In this document: in pieces, positions 9,246-16,353 of the stretch
How the letters are laid out: the number at the start of each line of letters is the position of its first letter
How positions within the stretch are numbered: position 1 is the first letter of the stretch
Assembly (NCBI RefSeq): GCF_002933275.1
Contig: NZ_PSSX01000018.1
Span: forward strand, 16,392-80,391
Length of the DNA stretch: 64,000 bases
Direction of reading: 5' to 3'
Source: Marinobacter maroccanus
GTDB taxonomy: Bacteria > Pseudomonadota > Gammaproteobacteria > Pseudomonadales > Oleiphilaceae
Notes under the pieces: model-generated
Told to the model about the DNA's origin: nothing
Seen by the model: the letters and a program-made list of their open reading frames with translations, nothing else
Database searches by the model: none
Program-made: the position numbers and the translations under genes

Positions 9246-9819
9246 CGTTCGATACCTCCTTGATGCCGGTAAGCCAAAATCTTCCTTGCTCGAATGAATA
9301 AGAGATCTGGTAGGTGACGTTTTCCGTGCTGGTCACCGAGTCACCAACAATCCGCTTTTTCACGCCAGCAACGTGAATGGTGTCGTCGCCTACTTTTTTA
9401 ATGTCTCGATTACCGCGCCATTGAACGACATAGGAGACTGTCGGGTAGCGCTCAATACCATCTGCCAGTCGGGTAAATAGATCGCGGTAACGGGAGTATT
9501 CGTCGGGGTGAATGAGTGGCAACAACTCATTCAGCTGCCTTCTGGCAGTGGCGGCTGAAAGGTCGCCCGCCATATGAACGATGTAACGACTCATCGAGCG
9601 CAAGTAGTCGTCGGATGCAGTCGAACCTGAAATAACGAAGTCGCCTTGCCCACCAATGGGGATCAGGTGAACGCGTTGTTCATCTAGCTTCGATGAAATT
9701 GTGGCTGTCTGAAGACCAGCAAAAATCACCACAGCCACAAACCCAAATTTGAGCAGCCGGTTTTCGGCAAAGACATTGCTCGAATCCTGGACAAACAGAT
9801 TGGAGAAGAGACTTTTCAT
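9238..9819 (-). CDS. traE: TraE, VirB8-like inner membrane protein
   Basis: The 193 aa product has one N-terminal membrane helix (LLKFGFVAVVIFAGLQTATI) followed by a periplasmic NTF2-like VirB8 domain ending YSFEQGRFWLTGIKEV. Size and order (traL-traE-traK) match F. TraE is an inner-membrane scaffold of the type IV channel. It follows traL after a 3 bp gap and overlaps traK by 8 bp. Confidence 0.87.
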   Translation of the reverse strand: MKSLFSNLFVQDSSNVFAENRLLKFGFVAVVIFAGLQTATISSKLDEQRVHLIPIGGQGDFVISGSTASDDYLRSMSRYIVHMAGDLSAATARRQLNELLPLIHPDEYSRYRDLFTRLADGIERYPTVSYVVQWRGNRDIKKVGDDTIHVAGVKKRIVGDSVTSTENVTYQISYSFEQGRFWLTGIKEVSNDA

Positions 9820-9822
9820 GGG

Positions 9823-10092
9823 TCACTCGTGAAATTTGGTGGCAGTGGGAACGGGATAGCCTTTGAGTTCAAAGAACCCGTTGGCATAGGCCAGATGGCT
9901 GAACCAGCCTCGGGCGCGTTTTCGTTTCATAGGAATAAGGAGGGCCGGACCAATGAACAGCGTTATCCAGGCGAGGCCACCAAAGATGGCGGCGCCAAGA
10001 TAAAAAATCACGATGATCGCCATTTCATGCGCGTCAAACCAAAGGACTTGAAGCGGCTGATGAAGGTAAATCGGTAGTCGTGATTCGTTCAT
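9823..10092 (-). CDS. traL: TraL, conjugal transfer pilus assembly membrane protein
   Basis: The 89 aa product is close to F TraL (91 aa). It has the pattern RLPIYLHQPLQVLWFDAHEM, then two hydrophobic segments (IIVIFYLGAAIFGGLAWITLFI and GPALLIPMK). TraL is a VirB3-like inner-membrane protein needed for pilus assembly. It sits between the pilin gene and traE, the usual place. Confidence 0.87.
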   Translation of the reverse strand: MNESRLPIYLHQPLQVLWFDAHEMAIIVIFYLGAAIFGGLAWITLFIGPALLIPMKRKRARGWFSHLAYANGFFELKGYPVPTATKFHE

Positions 10093-10116
10093 GGTCGGCC
10101 TCCGGTCATTGCTCGC

Positions 10117-10482
10117 TTAGATGATCATGCCAAGCGAAGTTGTGATGCTGTCAGCCTTGATCATGGCGGTACCGCCCAGAACGCCACCGGCAGCAAGCAT
10201 CCAGTTCTTGGTGATCTGGACTGCTGAAAGGACAATCGCGGCAAGTCCGCCGACGAAGCCGACGGGGCCTTTCAGCATGTCGTTCACAGCTACGTCGTAC
10301 AGGTCATATGCGAAGGTGCCGGTGGCTGGCGCGGTGATCGCACTGGCAGTCATCGAACCCAAAACAAGCATGGGAACTGCGGCTACCGGAGCAGCGGAAC
10401 GGAAGGAACCAAAACGGGCCTTGGCGATGGCGCTCAGACGAGACAGTTCAGCGTGAGCAGTTTGAGAAGCAGACACTTTCAT
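10117..10482 (-). CDS. traA: TraA-like F-type pilin precursor
   Basis: The 121 aa product starts MKVSASQTAHAELSRLSAIA. I chose the start at 10482 because AAGGAG lies 8 nt upstream; the longer reading from 10593 runs into the previous gene. A long leader ends SMTASA, a likely signal peptidase site. The mature part of about 68 residues has two hydrophobic helices (GFVGGLAAIVLSAVQ and WMLAAGGVLGGTAMI), as in F pilin. Mature pilin is inserted in the inner membrane and then polymerised by the Tra machinery. It is the first of the core pilus genes in order A-L-E-K-B-V-C. Confidence 0.85.
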   Translation of the reverse strand: MKVSASQTAHAELSRLSAIAKARFGSFRSAAPVAAVPMLVLGSMTASAITAPATGTFAYDLYDVAVNDMLKGPVGFVGGLAAIVLSAVQITKNWMLAAGGVLGGTAMIKADSITTSLGMII

Positions 10483-10484
10483 TT

Positions 10485-11201
10485 TTAACTCTCCTTGGTT
10501 TTGTTGGCGAGGTAATTGGCGATCACCTCTTTCCGAAAGCCCGTTACCGGGCTTCCATCGAGGATCAGTGTCGGCGTTCCTTGAACTCGCCACTGACTCG
10601 ATACATTGGCGTGAACGTCCAATTGAGCAGCACCGGTTTCGCAGGTTGCTGTTGGTTGGATTCGACGCAGATAAATGTCATCAAACGCGGCGGCTTTATC
10701 TTCCGAGCACAAAATGTGCTGAGCTTTGGCTGGCGCAGTTTGGGGATGAATCGCGGTCATGAAGAAGATCACCCGCTTAACCGGCACATGTGAATCTCGA
10801 ATGAATTCGTCGTAGCGCAGGCAATAAGGGCAGTCCGGGTCGGTAAATTCGATAATGGGCACGCCGTCTTCCGGCCCAAGAACAAGGGCTTGGTCATAGG
10901 GAAGATCTTCCAACCGGAGGCGGTTGGCCCTGGCGATCGCTTCGGCGGTAAGTGACTGCCCCTCAAGGTCGTAGATCTCGCCAAACACAAGAGCGTTATT
11001 GGCGGGCGAAAAATAAATCACCTGGGCTCCGCTCAACGTTACTTCATAGAGCCCATCGACTGGCGCCGGCCGCACGTCCTGGATTTTGGAATTCGAAAAT
11101 TTCACGGCGAGCGTTTGCTTTACCTCATCAATGGTCGCGGCATTGACGTTCAGTGCGAGCGCAATCAACACGATTGCAGAAGCGATGCGAGAAAATTTCA
11201 T
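10485..11201 (-). CDS. DsbC-like periplasmic thiol:disulfide isomerase
   Basis: The 238 aa product has a signal peptide (MKFSRIASAIVLIALALNVNA), an N-terminal DsbC dimerisation-like domain and a thioredoxin fold with the active site CPYC at residues 124-127 within FTDPDCPYC. A cis-Pro loop follows at VQGTPTLI. Such proteins are encoded in many F- and SXT-type transfer operons, where they are thought to fold Cys-rich TraN and TraU in the periplasm. Here it precedes traA by 3 bp and overlaps the previous small gene by 4 bp, so it is part of the tra operon. The Cys-rich TraN halves downstream are plausible clients. Confidence 0.88.
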   Translation of the reverse strand: MKFSRIASAIVLIALALNVNAATIDEVKQTLAVKFSNSKIQDVRPAPVDGLYEVTLSGAQVIYFSPANNALVFGEIYDLEGQSLTAEAIARANRLRLEDLPYDQALVLGPEDGVPIIEFTDPDCPYCLRYDEFIRDSHVPVKRVIFFMTAIHPQTAPAKAQHILCSEDKAAAFDDIYLRRIQPTATCETGAAQLDVHANVSSQWRVQGTPTLILDGSPVTGFRKEVIANYLANKTKES

Positions 11202-11431
11202 TGAGAAGACTTCCGTGGTTGGGTTTTGGTCAGCTCCTGCAAGAGCCGAGGATCGATATGTACACCGCGTGCGATCTTTTCCAGCTTCGGTTTCGGCAGA
11301 CGGGCATGATCCAGAATGACCCAGCGGCCATCTGAGAAAACGATTTCACTGGTTGGCTTGCTTGCCAGAGTGGGAGTGGTGATCGCACTCAGCAGTGCAG
11401 CTACTAGAAATATAGAGTTAGTCAATTTCAT
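11198..11431 (-). CDS. Small exported protein, first gene of the tra operon
   Basis: The 77 aa product has a signal peptide (MKLTNSIFLVAALLSAITTPTLA) and a mature part of about 50 residues with no motif I recognise. It overlaps the dsbC-like gene by 4 bp (ATGA). It is the first transfer-operon gene on this strand, with an AT-rich operator-like motif about 70-90 bp upstream. Function unknown; a transfer-related periplasmic protein is the simplest guess. Confidence 0.6.
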   Translation of the reverse strand: MKLTNSIFLVAALLSAITTPTLASKPTSEIVFSDGRWVILDHARLPKPKLEKIARGVHIDPRLLQELTKTQPRKSSQ

Positions 11432-11495
11432 ATAATCTGTGCAACCTACAGGCGGTGACTGACACAGATGGAGTATAGGACAGGTTTATACGCTT

Positions 11496-11518
11496 GTATA
11501 TATTTTTATATGATTTTT
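11496..11518. promoter_or_regulatory. AT-rich operator-like motif, copy C (tra operon promoter region)
   Basis: The stretch around GTATATATTTTTATATGA carries the TTATATGA core shared with copies at 291-310, 11885-11904 and 26141-26159. It lies between the tra operon start and the RHH-like gene and overlaps the stop of that gene. This placement fits control of the tra operon by an RHH protein, but that is inference. Confidence 0.4.
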
Positions 11519-11817
11519 CCGGAGTGCTTTGCGAGGTACTTCACGAGCGAGGTGTAGATAACCCGATTTTGAGGTTGGCTATCAACCTCGGCGCGCGATT
11601 TCACTTCCATAACGATGGGATCTGGAAGCCAGATACTGATATAAACTCCGTCTCGGGGGGAGGCCAGGTATTCGGGGTCGTTTGACGCAAGGAACCAGCT
11701 CACTGCATCGCGGTATAGCTGTTTTAGAAAAATTCCTTCCCGAGCAGCATACGATTTCAATGCAGATCGGGTTTCTTCACCCAGCTTGAGTTGCTTGAGA
11801 GTTTCTTGCGTGTCCAA
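11506..11817 (-). CDS. Ribbon-helix-helix-like regulator, paralogue of the 25.7 kb gene
   Basis: The 103 aa product (LDTQETLKQLKLGEETRSAL at the N-terminus) has an RHH-like N-terminal segment. A second conserved block, YLASPRDGVYISIWLPDPIV then NRVIYTSLVKYL, is shared with the protein at 25711-26022. I chose a TTG start at 11817: AGGAAG lies 8 nt before it, and it gives exactly the 103 aa of the paralogue. An upstream ATG at 11877 directly abuts a TATAAT and has no ribosome site. A DNA-binding role is inferred from fold-like pattern and promoter motifs. It lies just upstream of the tra operon on the same strand. Confidence 0.6.
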   Translation of the reverse strand: MDTQETLKQLKLGEETRSALKSYAAREGIFLKQLYRDAVSWFLASNDPEYLASPRDGVYISIWLPDPIVMEVKSRAEVDSQPQNRVIYTSLVKYLAKHSGKII

Positions 11818-11884
11818 TGATGTCGCTTCCTGGTGAGTTGTTAGGCACCGTCCATGGTGTGCCGCGACGGATCCCATCCAGATT

Positions 11885-11904
11885 ATATATCATTATATGA
11901 AAAT
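11885..11904. promoter_or_regulatory. AT-rich operator-like motif, copy B (promoter of the RHH-like gene)
   Basis: ATATATCATTATATGAAAAT matches the traU-upstream copy at 18 of 20 positions. On the minus strand the motif contains two overlapping TATAAT-like -10 boxes in front of the RHH-like gene, consistent with autoregulation. Binding is not shown. Confidence 0.5.
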
Positions 11905-11990
11905 GTCTAAAATAAATTTTGGATTACCGTTATGTGGAGAAAGTGTAGGTTTAGCACTACAAACTGTGTGCCTGTATTCGGAGGCGCTAA

Positions 11991-12011
11991 GGTCGCAAAG
12001 CGAACATTCAG
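11991..12011. repeat. Short dispersed repeat containing GTTCGCTTTGCGACC (copy 1, minus orientation)
   Basis: This 21 bp stretch recurs at 13480-13500 with a single mismatch. Its core GTTCGCTTTGCG forms a small imperfect hairpin. On the minus strand it lies just beyond the attC-like site at 12017-12076. Related shorter copies occur at 13441, 25651 and 38263. Confidence 0.5.
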
Positions 12012-12016
12012 ATGGT

Positions 12017-12076
12017 GCGATAACGTTGCGGATCAGGCGCGGCTATAAGCCGTCGCCTGTATCCGGCTTGTTCGAT
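12017..12076 (-). other. attC-like integron recombination site following the lipoprotein gene
   Basis: Read on the minus strand this 60 bp segment folds as CGGAT(a)CAGGC(ga)CGGCT, loop TAT, then AGCCG(c)GCCTGATCCG. It is flanked by ATCGAAC on the left and GTTATCGC on the right. The extrahelical base, asymmetric internal loop, short terminal loop and GTT-type right end are the hallmarks of attC. The stop codon of the lipoprotein gene lies inside the hairpin. The right end is followed after 5 nt by the same 15-mer that follows the attC at 38258. Confidence 0.5.
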
Positions 12077-12723
12077 TCTTGAATCGCAACGAGTTCTCCC
12101 TGGTTAATGTCGATTTTGAACAGAGTTCGTGGACTAGCGTCTCTTTCCGTCCTGACCGCAATTGTATCGTAGCGATTGCTGATTCGTACAAATGAGCCTT
12201 TGGGTAGAGGACCTGTGTCCTGCTGGAACACAAGGTTGTCCGGGGTGTTGGCTACTTCTGAATCTTGCCCATCTCCGTCAATCCTGTAGACCACCTTGTT
12301 AGTCTTAGTCTCATTGAGACTCGTTCCTTTTTGCCCAGATATCTGAAAGTACAAACTTTCACCCACCCATCCCAGAACCCACGGCTGCCATCCGAGCTTA
12401 ACAATGTCCGGTGGGGTTGCCGATACGAGTCGACGTACTTCGAGGGTCTCCACATTACACAAGTATATTTTTACCTTCTCACTGAGGTACTTGGGTATGC
12501 CGCCATTGGGAAAAGCGTTGATTCCTGTTGGTTCCTGGTAATGCTGGTATTCAACCGCAACAGCGATCCAGTGGGAATCGGGTTTCGCTCTGGCATTCGT
12601 GATATAAGCACGAATCTGCGGTGGCCCATACGAGCAAGATGCCAGAAAGGTGGCGCACAGCAAAACGACTGCACTGCGAATTAATTTGCCGCCTATGGCT
12701 TTTTGATTGGATGAATACGCCAT
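12043..12723 (-). CDS. Predicted lipoprotein, likely integron-cassette gene
   Basis: The 226 aa product from ATG 12723 (AGAGGA about 7 nt upstream) begins MAYSSNQKAIGGKLIRSAVV and has a lipobox FLASC near residue 30. The rest looks like an all-beta periplasmic domain (HWIAVAVEYQHY; LGWVGESLYFQISG; VRISNRYDTIAVRTE) with no family I recognise. It is a lone gene on the minus strand with an attC-like hairpin at its 3' end. A GCGTTCGAG resembling an attC right end lies 18-27 nt before its start, so it may be a cassette gene. Function unknown. Confidence 0.6.
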   Translation of the reverse strand: MAYSSNQKAIGGKLIRSAVVLLCATFLASCSYGPPQIRAYITNARAKPDSHWIAVAVEYQHYQEPTGINAFPNGGIPKYLSEKVKIYLCNVETLEVRRLVSATPPDIVKLGWQPWVLGWVGESLYFQISGQKGTSLNETKTNKVVYRIDGDGQDSEVANTPDNLVFQQDTGPLPKGSFVRISNRYDTIAVRTERDASPRTLFKIDINQGELVAIQESNKPDTGDGL

Positions 12724-12904
12724 GTCTAAGTCCTCTGACTCGAACGCAGAAATAAGCGGCGGCCCGACAGAGACGTCCGGTGGAGGCCGCAGGCCAATCA
12801 TAGGCCAGGAGTGTCTAGTGGACCGGGGTAAGTCCAGGAGTTATCGATGCGTATCTACTGAAGTGGGGAGGCAGTGCAGAACGTATTTGACGCAATTATT
12901 TTGA

Positions 12905-13336
12905 CTATTCGAACCCGATTTGGGACAGCACTGCCGCGACCAGAATTGCCACCACTATTGCACCCAATGCCACAACAGCAAACTGAAACGCTATCGCGAT
13001 CCCTCCAAGCAGAACGGCGCCACCAGCAACACGTATATGTTCTTTTTTAGCAAAACCAATTACAGCAAGGATGATGGCTAAACCGCCAAGAACAGCAGTG
13101 CCGATGCTTACCATTTGATCCATGTCTATTGGTGGAGATTTTGGCGCAGGTGCCTCTTTTCCTTGAAGCACAGCAACAGTTGCCTGTTTTATTGACACTG
13201 CTTTTTCTGCCACCGTTTGCTCAAGCGATGGCTGCGAAGAAAAGGGGCCAGCCCAAAAGTGAACGATGGCCAGTAGAAAAGCAATCGAACCTAGTCCAAT
13301 ACCGATAAAGCTCAAAGTAGATTTAGACTCTTCCAT
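12905..13336 (-). CDS. Small inner membrane protein, YidI-like
   Basis: The 143 aa product from ATG 13336 (GGAGA 6 nt upstream) has an N-terminal membrane helix (TLSFIGIGLGSIAFLLAIVHF), a soluble stretch (SLEQTVAEKAVSIKQATVAV), and three more hydrophobic segments. The layout resembles the small inner-membrane YidI family of E. coli, recalled by pattern and not checked. The gene stands alone on the minus strand. GGGCCGGGCGTTAT about 15 nt before its ribosome site matches the right end of the attC-like site at 37.6 kb, so this may also be a cassette gene. Function unknown. Confidence 0.6.
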   Translation of the reverse strand: MEESKSTLSFIGIGLGSIAFLLAIVHFWAGPFSSQPSLEQTVAEKAVSIKQATVAVLQGKEAPAPKSPPIDMDQMVSIGTAVLGGLAIILAVIGFAKKEHIRVAGGAVLLGGIAIAFQFAVVALGAIVVAILVAAVLSQIGFE

Positions 13337-13440
13337 CAGATCTCTCCGAAAATATAACGCCCGGCCCACGCGCCGTGATCCCGCAACGCTTACATGGACA
13401 CGTTGGGGCTGAGCTTTTCACGAATGTCTATCTAAAGGCA

Positions 13441-13457
13441 AATGTTCGCTTTTGTTT
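13441..13457 (+). repeat. 17 bp direct repeat AATGTTCGCTTTTGTTT, left copy
   Basis: An identical 17-mer occurs at 25651-25667, so the pair brackets the phosphonate operon and EamA gene. The core TGTTCGCTTT is also part of the short repeat family at 11991, 13480 and 38263. The stretch 13337-13676 holds no convincing gene, only these repeats. Confidence 0.55.
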
Positions 13458-13479
13458 GCTGAGGCCCGTGAGCAGCCTT

Positions 13480-13500
13480 GGTCGCAAAGCGAACCTTCAG
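13480..13500. repeat. Short dispersed repeat (copy 2)
   Basis: It matches 11991-12011 at 20 of 21 positions in the same orientation and is inverted relative to the 17-mer at 13441. Together the 13441 and 13480 copies make an imperfect inverted repeat of about 60 bp. Confidence 0.5.
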
Positions 13501-13676
13501 GCGGATAGACCAACACTCACCTTTGGAGACCCCTCTTTGGGTATGTCCGCAGCAAAGGAGTAAAACCCATCTCGTTCCCAATGTCCGAGAAATTCGCCCG
13601 GTAGGCATTCCCCAAATCCGGCAAACGACATTGATGGAATTTAAGTTTCAGTAAAGCCCGTTCGGTGATGGCAGTC

Positions 13677-13709
13677 TCGTCACTAAATCATCACAACTTT
13701 GTCACATTA
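13677..13709 (+). promoter_or_regulatory. PhoB box upstream of the phn operon
   Basis: Three 7 bp half-sites, TCGTCAC, TCATCAC and TTGTCAC, each followed by four AT-rich bases (TAAA, AACT, ATTA), repeat every 11 bp. This is the phasing and sequence of a Pho box (consensus CTGTCAT plus 4 bp). It lies about 40-70 bp before phnF. It predicts activation of the operon by PhoB under phosphate starvation. Confidence 0.7.
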
Positions 13710-13736
13710 GTCCTTTAGGCTCTTTTACAAATCAAC

Positions 13737-13748
13737 TTGTATAGACAT
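13737..13748 (+). promoter_or_regulatory. PhnF-type operator overlapping the phnF start
   Basis: TTGTATAGACAT resembles the GntR/HutC-type PhnF operator described in mycobacteria (TGGTATAGACCA). A second copy, ATGTATAGATAT, lies before phnG at 17408. The site overlaps the first phnF ATG, so bound repressor would block the promoter or translation start. Binding is inferred from the motif. Confidence 0.55.
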
Positions 13749-14481
13749 GCCTATGAGCCTTTACACCCTGCAACGCGAAACCGGCCACGCCCTCTACCGT
13801 CAGATTGCCCGGCACCTGGAGCGTGACGTTCTGAACCAGTATGCCCCCGGCGACATGCTGCCCTCGGAAAATGAGATGGCGGATCGTTTTGGTGTAAATC
13901 GCCACACACTCCGACGCGCCATTGATCTTCTGGTTGCCGATGGCCTTCTGGAGCGCCAGCACGGTCGCGGTGTGTTCGTGATCAATAACCAGATCGACTA
14001 CCCCTTGGGCACTGACACCCGGTTTACCGAAAACCTGACGGCCATGGGCGCGTCCACGGGCGGGCGTGTTGTTCGTAAGCAGGTTCTGCCTGCCATTGAG
14101 CGGGTGGCGGAACGCCTGAACATCGAGGTGGGAGATCCGGTGATCTGGATTGAAAGCGTGCGAACCGTAGATGGCTCGCCCTTCTGCGTTATCTCGCACT
14201 TCCTGCCAGAAGCCAGGTTCGCAAAAGTCCGGGATGACTATGAGGGCGGCTCTCTACACGGCTTTCTGGCGGACCATTACGGTTACACGCTCAAACGCGT
14301 CCAGAGCCTGGTAACTGCGATGCTCCCGCAGGGCGACGACGCCGGTCTTCTGGCGATGCCCCGGACCCAGCCCGTGCTGCGGGTAAAGAGTACCAACGTG
14401 CATGAGCGGGATCTGACCCCGCTTGAGTACGTGATTACCCGGTTTCGCGCAGACCGGATCCAACTGTGCATCAACCCATGA
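13747..14481 (+). CDS. phnF: PhnF, GntR/HutC-family regulator of phosphonate use
   Basis: The 244 aa product has an N-terminal winged helix (YRQIARHLERDVL...ENEMADRFGVNRHTLRRAIDLLVADGLL) and a C-terminal UTRA effector domain (VIWIESVRTVDGSPFCVISHF; YVITRFRADRIQLCI). It is the likely local repressor of the C-P lyase operon. No ribosome site precedes ATG 13747. ATG 13753 is an alternative, or the message may be leaderless. First gene of the phn operon; 52 bp separate it from phnD. Confidence 0.9.
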   Translation: MPMSLYTLQRETGHALYRQIARHLERDVLNQYAPGDMLPSENEMADRFGVNRHTLRRAIDLLVADGLLERQHGRGVFVINNQIDYPLGTDTRFTENLTAMGASTGGRVVRKQVLPAIERVAERLNIEVGDPVIWIESVRTVDGSPFCVISHFLPEARFAKVRDDYEGGSLHGFLADHYGYTLKRVQSLVTAMLPQGDDAGLLAMPRTQPVLRVKSTNVHERDLTPLEYVITRFRADRIQLCINP

Positions 14482-14533
14482 CTGTCTGCTAACGGTCGAA
14501 CACCTGAATCAACACCCTACGGGAGCTTTAGTA

Positions 14534-15481
14534 ATGTATCCGAAACTGCACACTCTTCTCAAATACGCGGTGTCCGTAATAACCGCCATCGTTCTGCTCG
14601 GTTCGGCCAGTGCCATGGCTGCGGCCAATGACGGCTCAAGCAAGCAGCCCCTCCGGGTCGTCCTGATTCCGGCTGACGGTGGCACGGAAGACGGAACCCG
14701 CAAAGACTTCGAACCGATCTTCAATGCCATTTCAGAAGCCACAGGCCTGAACTTTGAACTGAAAGTCGGCCAAAGCTACGGCGCGGTTGTTGAAGCCATG
14801 TGTAACGGCTCGGCCGACATTGCCTGGTTTGGCCCTGTCAGTTACCTCCAGGCCCATGGGCGTGGTTGCGCCAACCTTCTGGCCATGGCGGTCAGGAAAG
14901 GCGGGTCCGTCTATTACTCCGGCATTTTTGCCCGCAAGGACAGTGGTATCGACACCATTACCGACATCCGCGGCAAACGCATCGCCCTGGGCGATATCAA
15001 CTCCACCTCCAGCTTCAATATTCCTGTGGCCATGATGCTTCGTGAGGGCGTTGATCCAGCGAGAGATACCGCCAAGGTCAACCTCGCCGGCAGCCATGCA
15101 AATGTTCTGTCCGCGCTGTCCCAGGGCATCGTGGATGTAGGTGGCGCTTCCTTCGACTCCTACGAAAAAGCCCTGAACGCGGGCGCTATTGACGGCAAGG
15201 ACATCAAGGTGGTTGCCAAAAGCGCTCCTCTTCCGTATCCACCGCTGGCCATTCAGCCGCAAGTCAGCGAAGACGTTAAAAGTCGTCTCCAGAAGGCATT
15301 CAATAATGTCCATGCCATGCCTGGCATCAAGCCCGAGCAGATTCGTGGCTATGGCGGTAAGCAGGTTGACCGTTACACCAGCGATGTAAGCGAAGAAACC
15401 ATGGCGGAAGTCGGCGACATGCTGAACGCCGTCACGCGTGACGTTAAACAGTCCATTCTGGCAGCTGGTAACCAGCGCTGA
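14534..15481 (+). CDS. phnD: PhnD, periplasmic phosphonate-binding protein
   Basis: The 315 aa product has a signal peptide (AVSVITAIVLLGSASAMAAA) and PhnD/PBP2 motifs, such as RVVLIPADGGTEDGTRKDFEPI, DIAWFGPVSYLQA and LGDINSTSSFNIP. It binds phosphonates in the periplasm and hands them to the PhnCE transporter. GGGAGC lies 8-13 nt upstream of the start. In this operon phnD comes before phnC, the reverse of E. coli, and a strong hairpin separates the two. Confidence 0.95.
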   Translation: MYPKLHTLLKYAVSVITAIVLLGSASAMAAANDGSSKQPLRVVLIPADGGTEDGTRKDFEPIFNAISEATGLNFELKVGQSYGAVVEAMCNGSADIAWFGPVSYLQAHGRGCANLLAMAVRKGGSVYYSGIFARKDSGIDTITDIRGKRIALGDINSTSSFNIPVAMMLREGVDPARDTAKVNLAGSHANVLSALSQGIVDVGGASFDSYEKALNAGAIDGKDIKVVAKSAPLPYPPLAIQPQVSEDVKSRLQKAFNNVHAMPGIKPEQIRGYGGKQVDRYTSDVSEETMAEVGDMLNAVTRDVKQSILAAGNQR

Positions 15482-15493
15482 GGATGGCTGATA

Positions 15494-15519
15494 GCGGCCC
15501 GCCTCATAAGGCGGGCCGC
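15494..15519 (+). promoter_or_regulatory. Perfect 10 bp hairpin between phnD and phnC
   Basis: GCGGCCCGCC, loop TCATAA, GGCGGGCCGC. No T-run follows, so it is not a standard intrinsic terminator. Its place after a binding-protein gene fits a transcript-stabilising or attenuating hairpin that makes phnD message more abundant than the rest. The role is inferred. Confidence 0.6.
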
Positions 15520-15537
15520 CATAGAGGAGAAACGATT

Positions 15538-16353
15538 ATGAGCCAGACATCAATGGTCAAGCTCGGTGCTATCGAAAAGACCTGGGCCGACGGCACACGT
15601 GCGCTGAACAACGTCGATCTTGAGGTCCCGAAGGGGCAGTTCTGCGTCATCCTTGGTCCTTCCGGCGCGGGTAAATCCACGCTGTTGCGGGCTGTTAACG
15701 GGTTGATGAGACCGACAGCAGGAAAGATACAGGTTGATGGGCTTGAGTTGACACAAGCGAGCGAACGCGAACTTCGCAAACGGGTCGCGATGATTCATCA
15801 GCATTTCAACCTGGCAACTCGTGCCAGTGTGGCCGCCAATGTGCTCTCCGGTGCACTGCCCGAAGTGTCATTGGCCCGGGCCCTGTGTGGCTGGTTTCAT
15901 CCGGAGCAGCGCAAGAAGGCTTGCCACTACCTTGAACGGGTGGGCTTGAAGCCGGAACACCTTCATCGCCGGGCCGGCGAACTCTCTGGTGGCCAGCAGC
16001 AACGCGTCGGTATCGCAAGAGCCTTCATGCTCGACCCGAAGGTGGTACTGGCCGATGAACCCGTCGCCAGCCTGGATCCTCAGATCTCACGGGATATTCT
16101 TACCCTGCTGAAGGACGCCGCTCGCGAACTCAATGCCACCGTTATCTGCAGCCTGCACCAAGTGGACCTGGCCCGTGAATTCGGCGACCGGATTGTAGGT
16201 ATGCGCAGTGGCGAGGTTGTCTTTGACGGCGCCCCGACAGAGTTCGACGACCAGCGACTGAGCAGACTCTACCAGAATGCTGACTGGGGCGATGGCGAAC
16301 CCACACCGGTTACTGAAGATAGTCTGGAACTCGAAGCGGCGGGAGGTATGTGA
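15538..16353 (+). CDS. phnC: PhnC, phosphonate ABC transporter ATPase
   Basis: The 271 aa product from ATG 15538 (GAGGAG 8 nt upstream) has Walker A GPSGAGKST at 40-48, signature LSGGQQQRVGIARA, and Walker B VVLADEPVASLDP. It energises import of phosphonates through PhnE. The stop overlaps the start of phnE (TGATG). A longer in-frame reading from 15484 lacks a ribosome site and crosses the hairpin. Confidence 0.95.
   Translation: MSQTSMVKLGAIEKTWADGTRALNNVDLEVPKGQFCVILGPSGAGKSTLLRAVNGLMRPTAGKIQVDGLELTQASERELRKRVAMIHQHFNLATRASVAANVLSGALPEVSLARALCGWFHPEQRKKACHYLERVGLKPEHLHRRAGELSGGQQQRVGIARAFMLDPKVVLADEPVASLDPQISRDILTLLKDAARELNATVICSLHQVDLAREFGDRIVGMRSGEVVFDGAPTEFDDQRLSRLYQNADWGDGEPTPVTEDSLELEAAGGM

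Noticed and set aside
11506..11877. Longer reading of the first RHH-like gene from ATG 11877
   Set aside because: The ATG abuts a -10 box and lacks a ribosome site. The TTG at 11817 has AGGAAG and gives the same length as the paralogue.
12830..12905. attC after the YidI-like gene
   Set aside because: No convincing R''/R' pair or hairpin with extrahelical bases could be drawn in this stretch.
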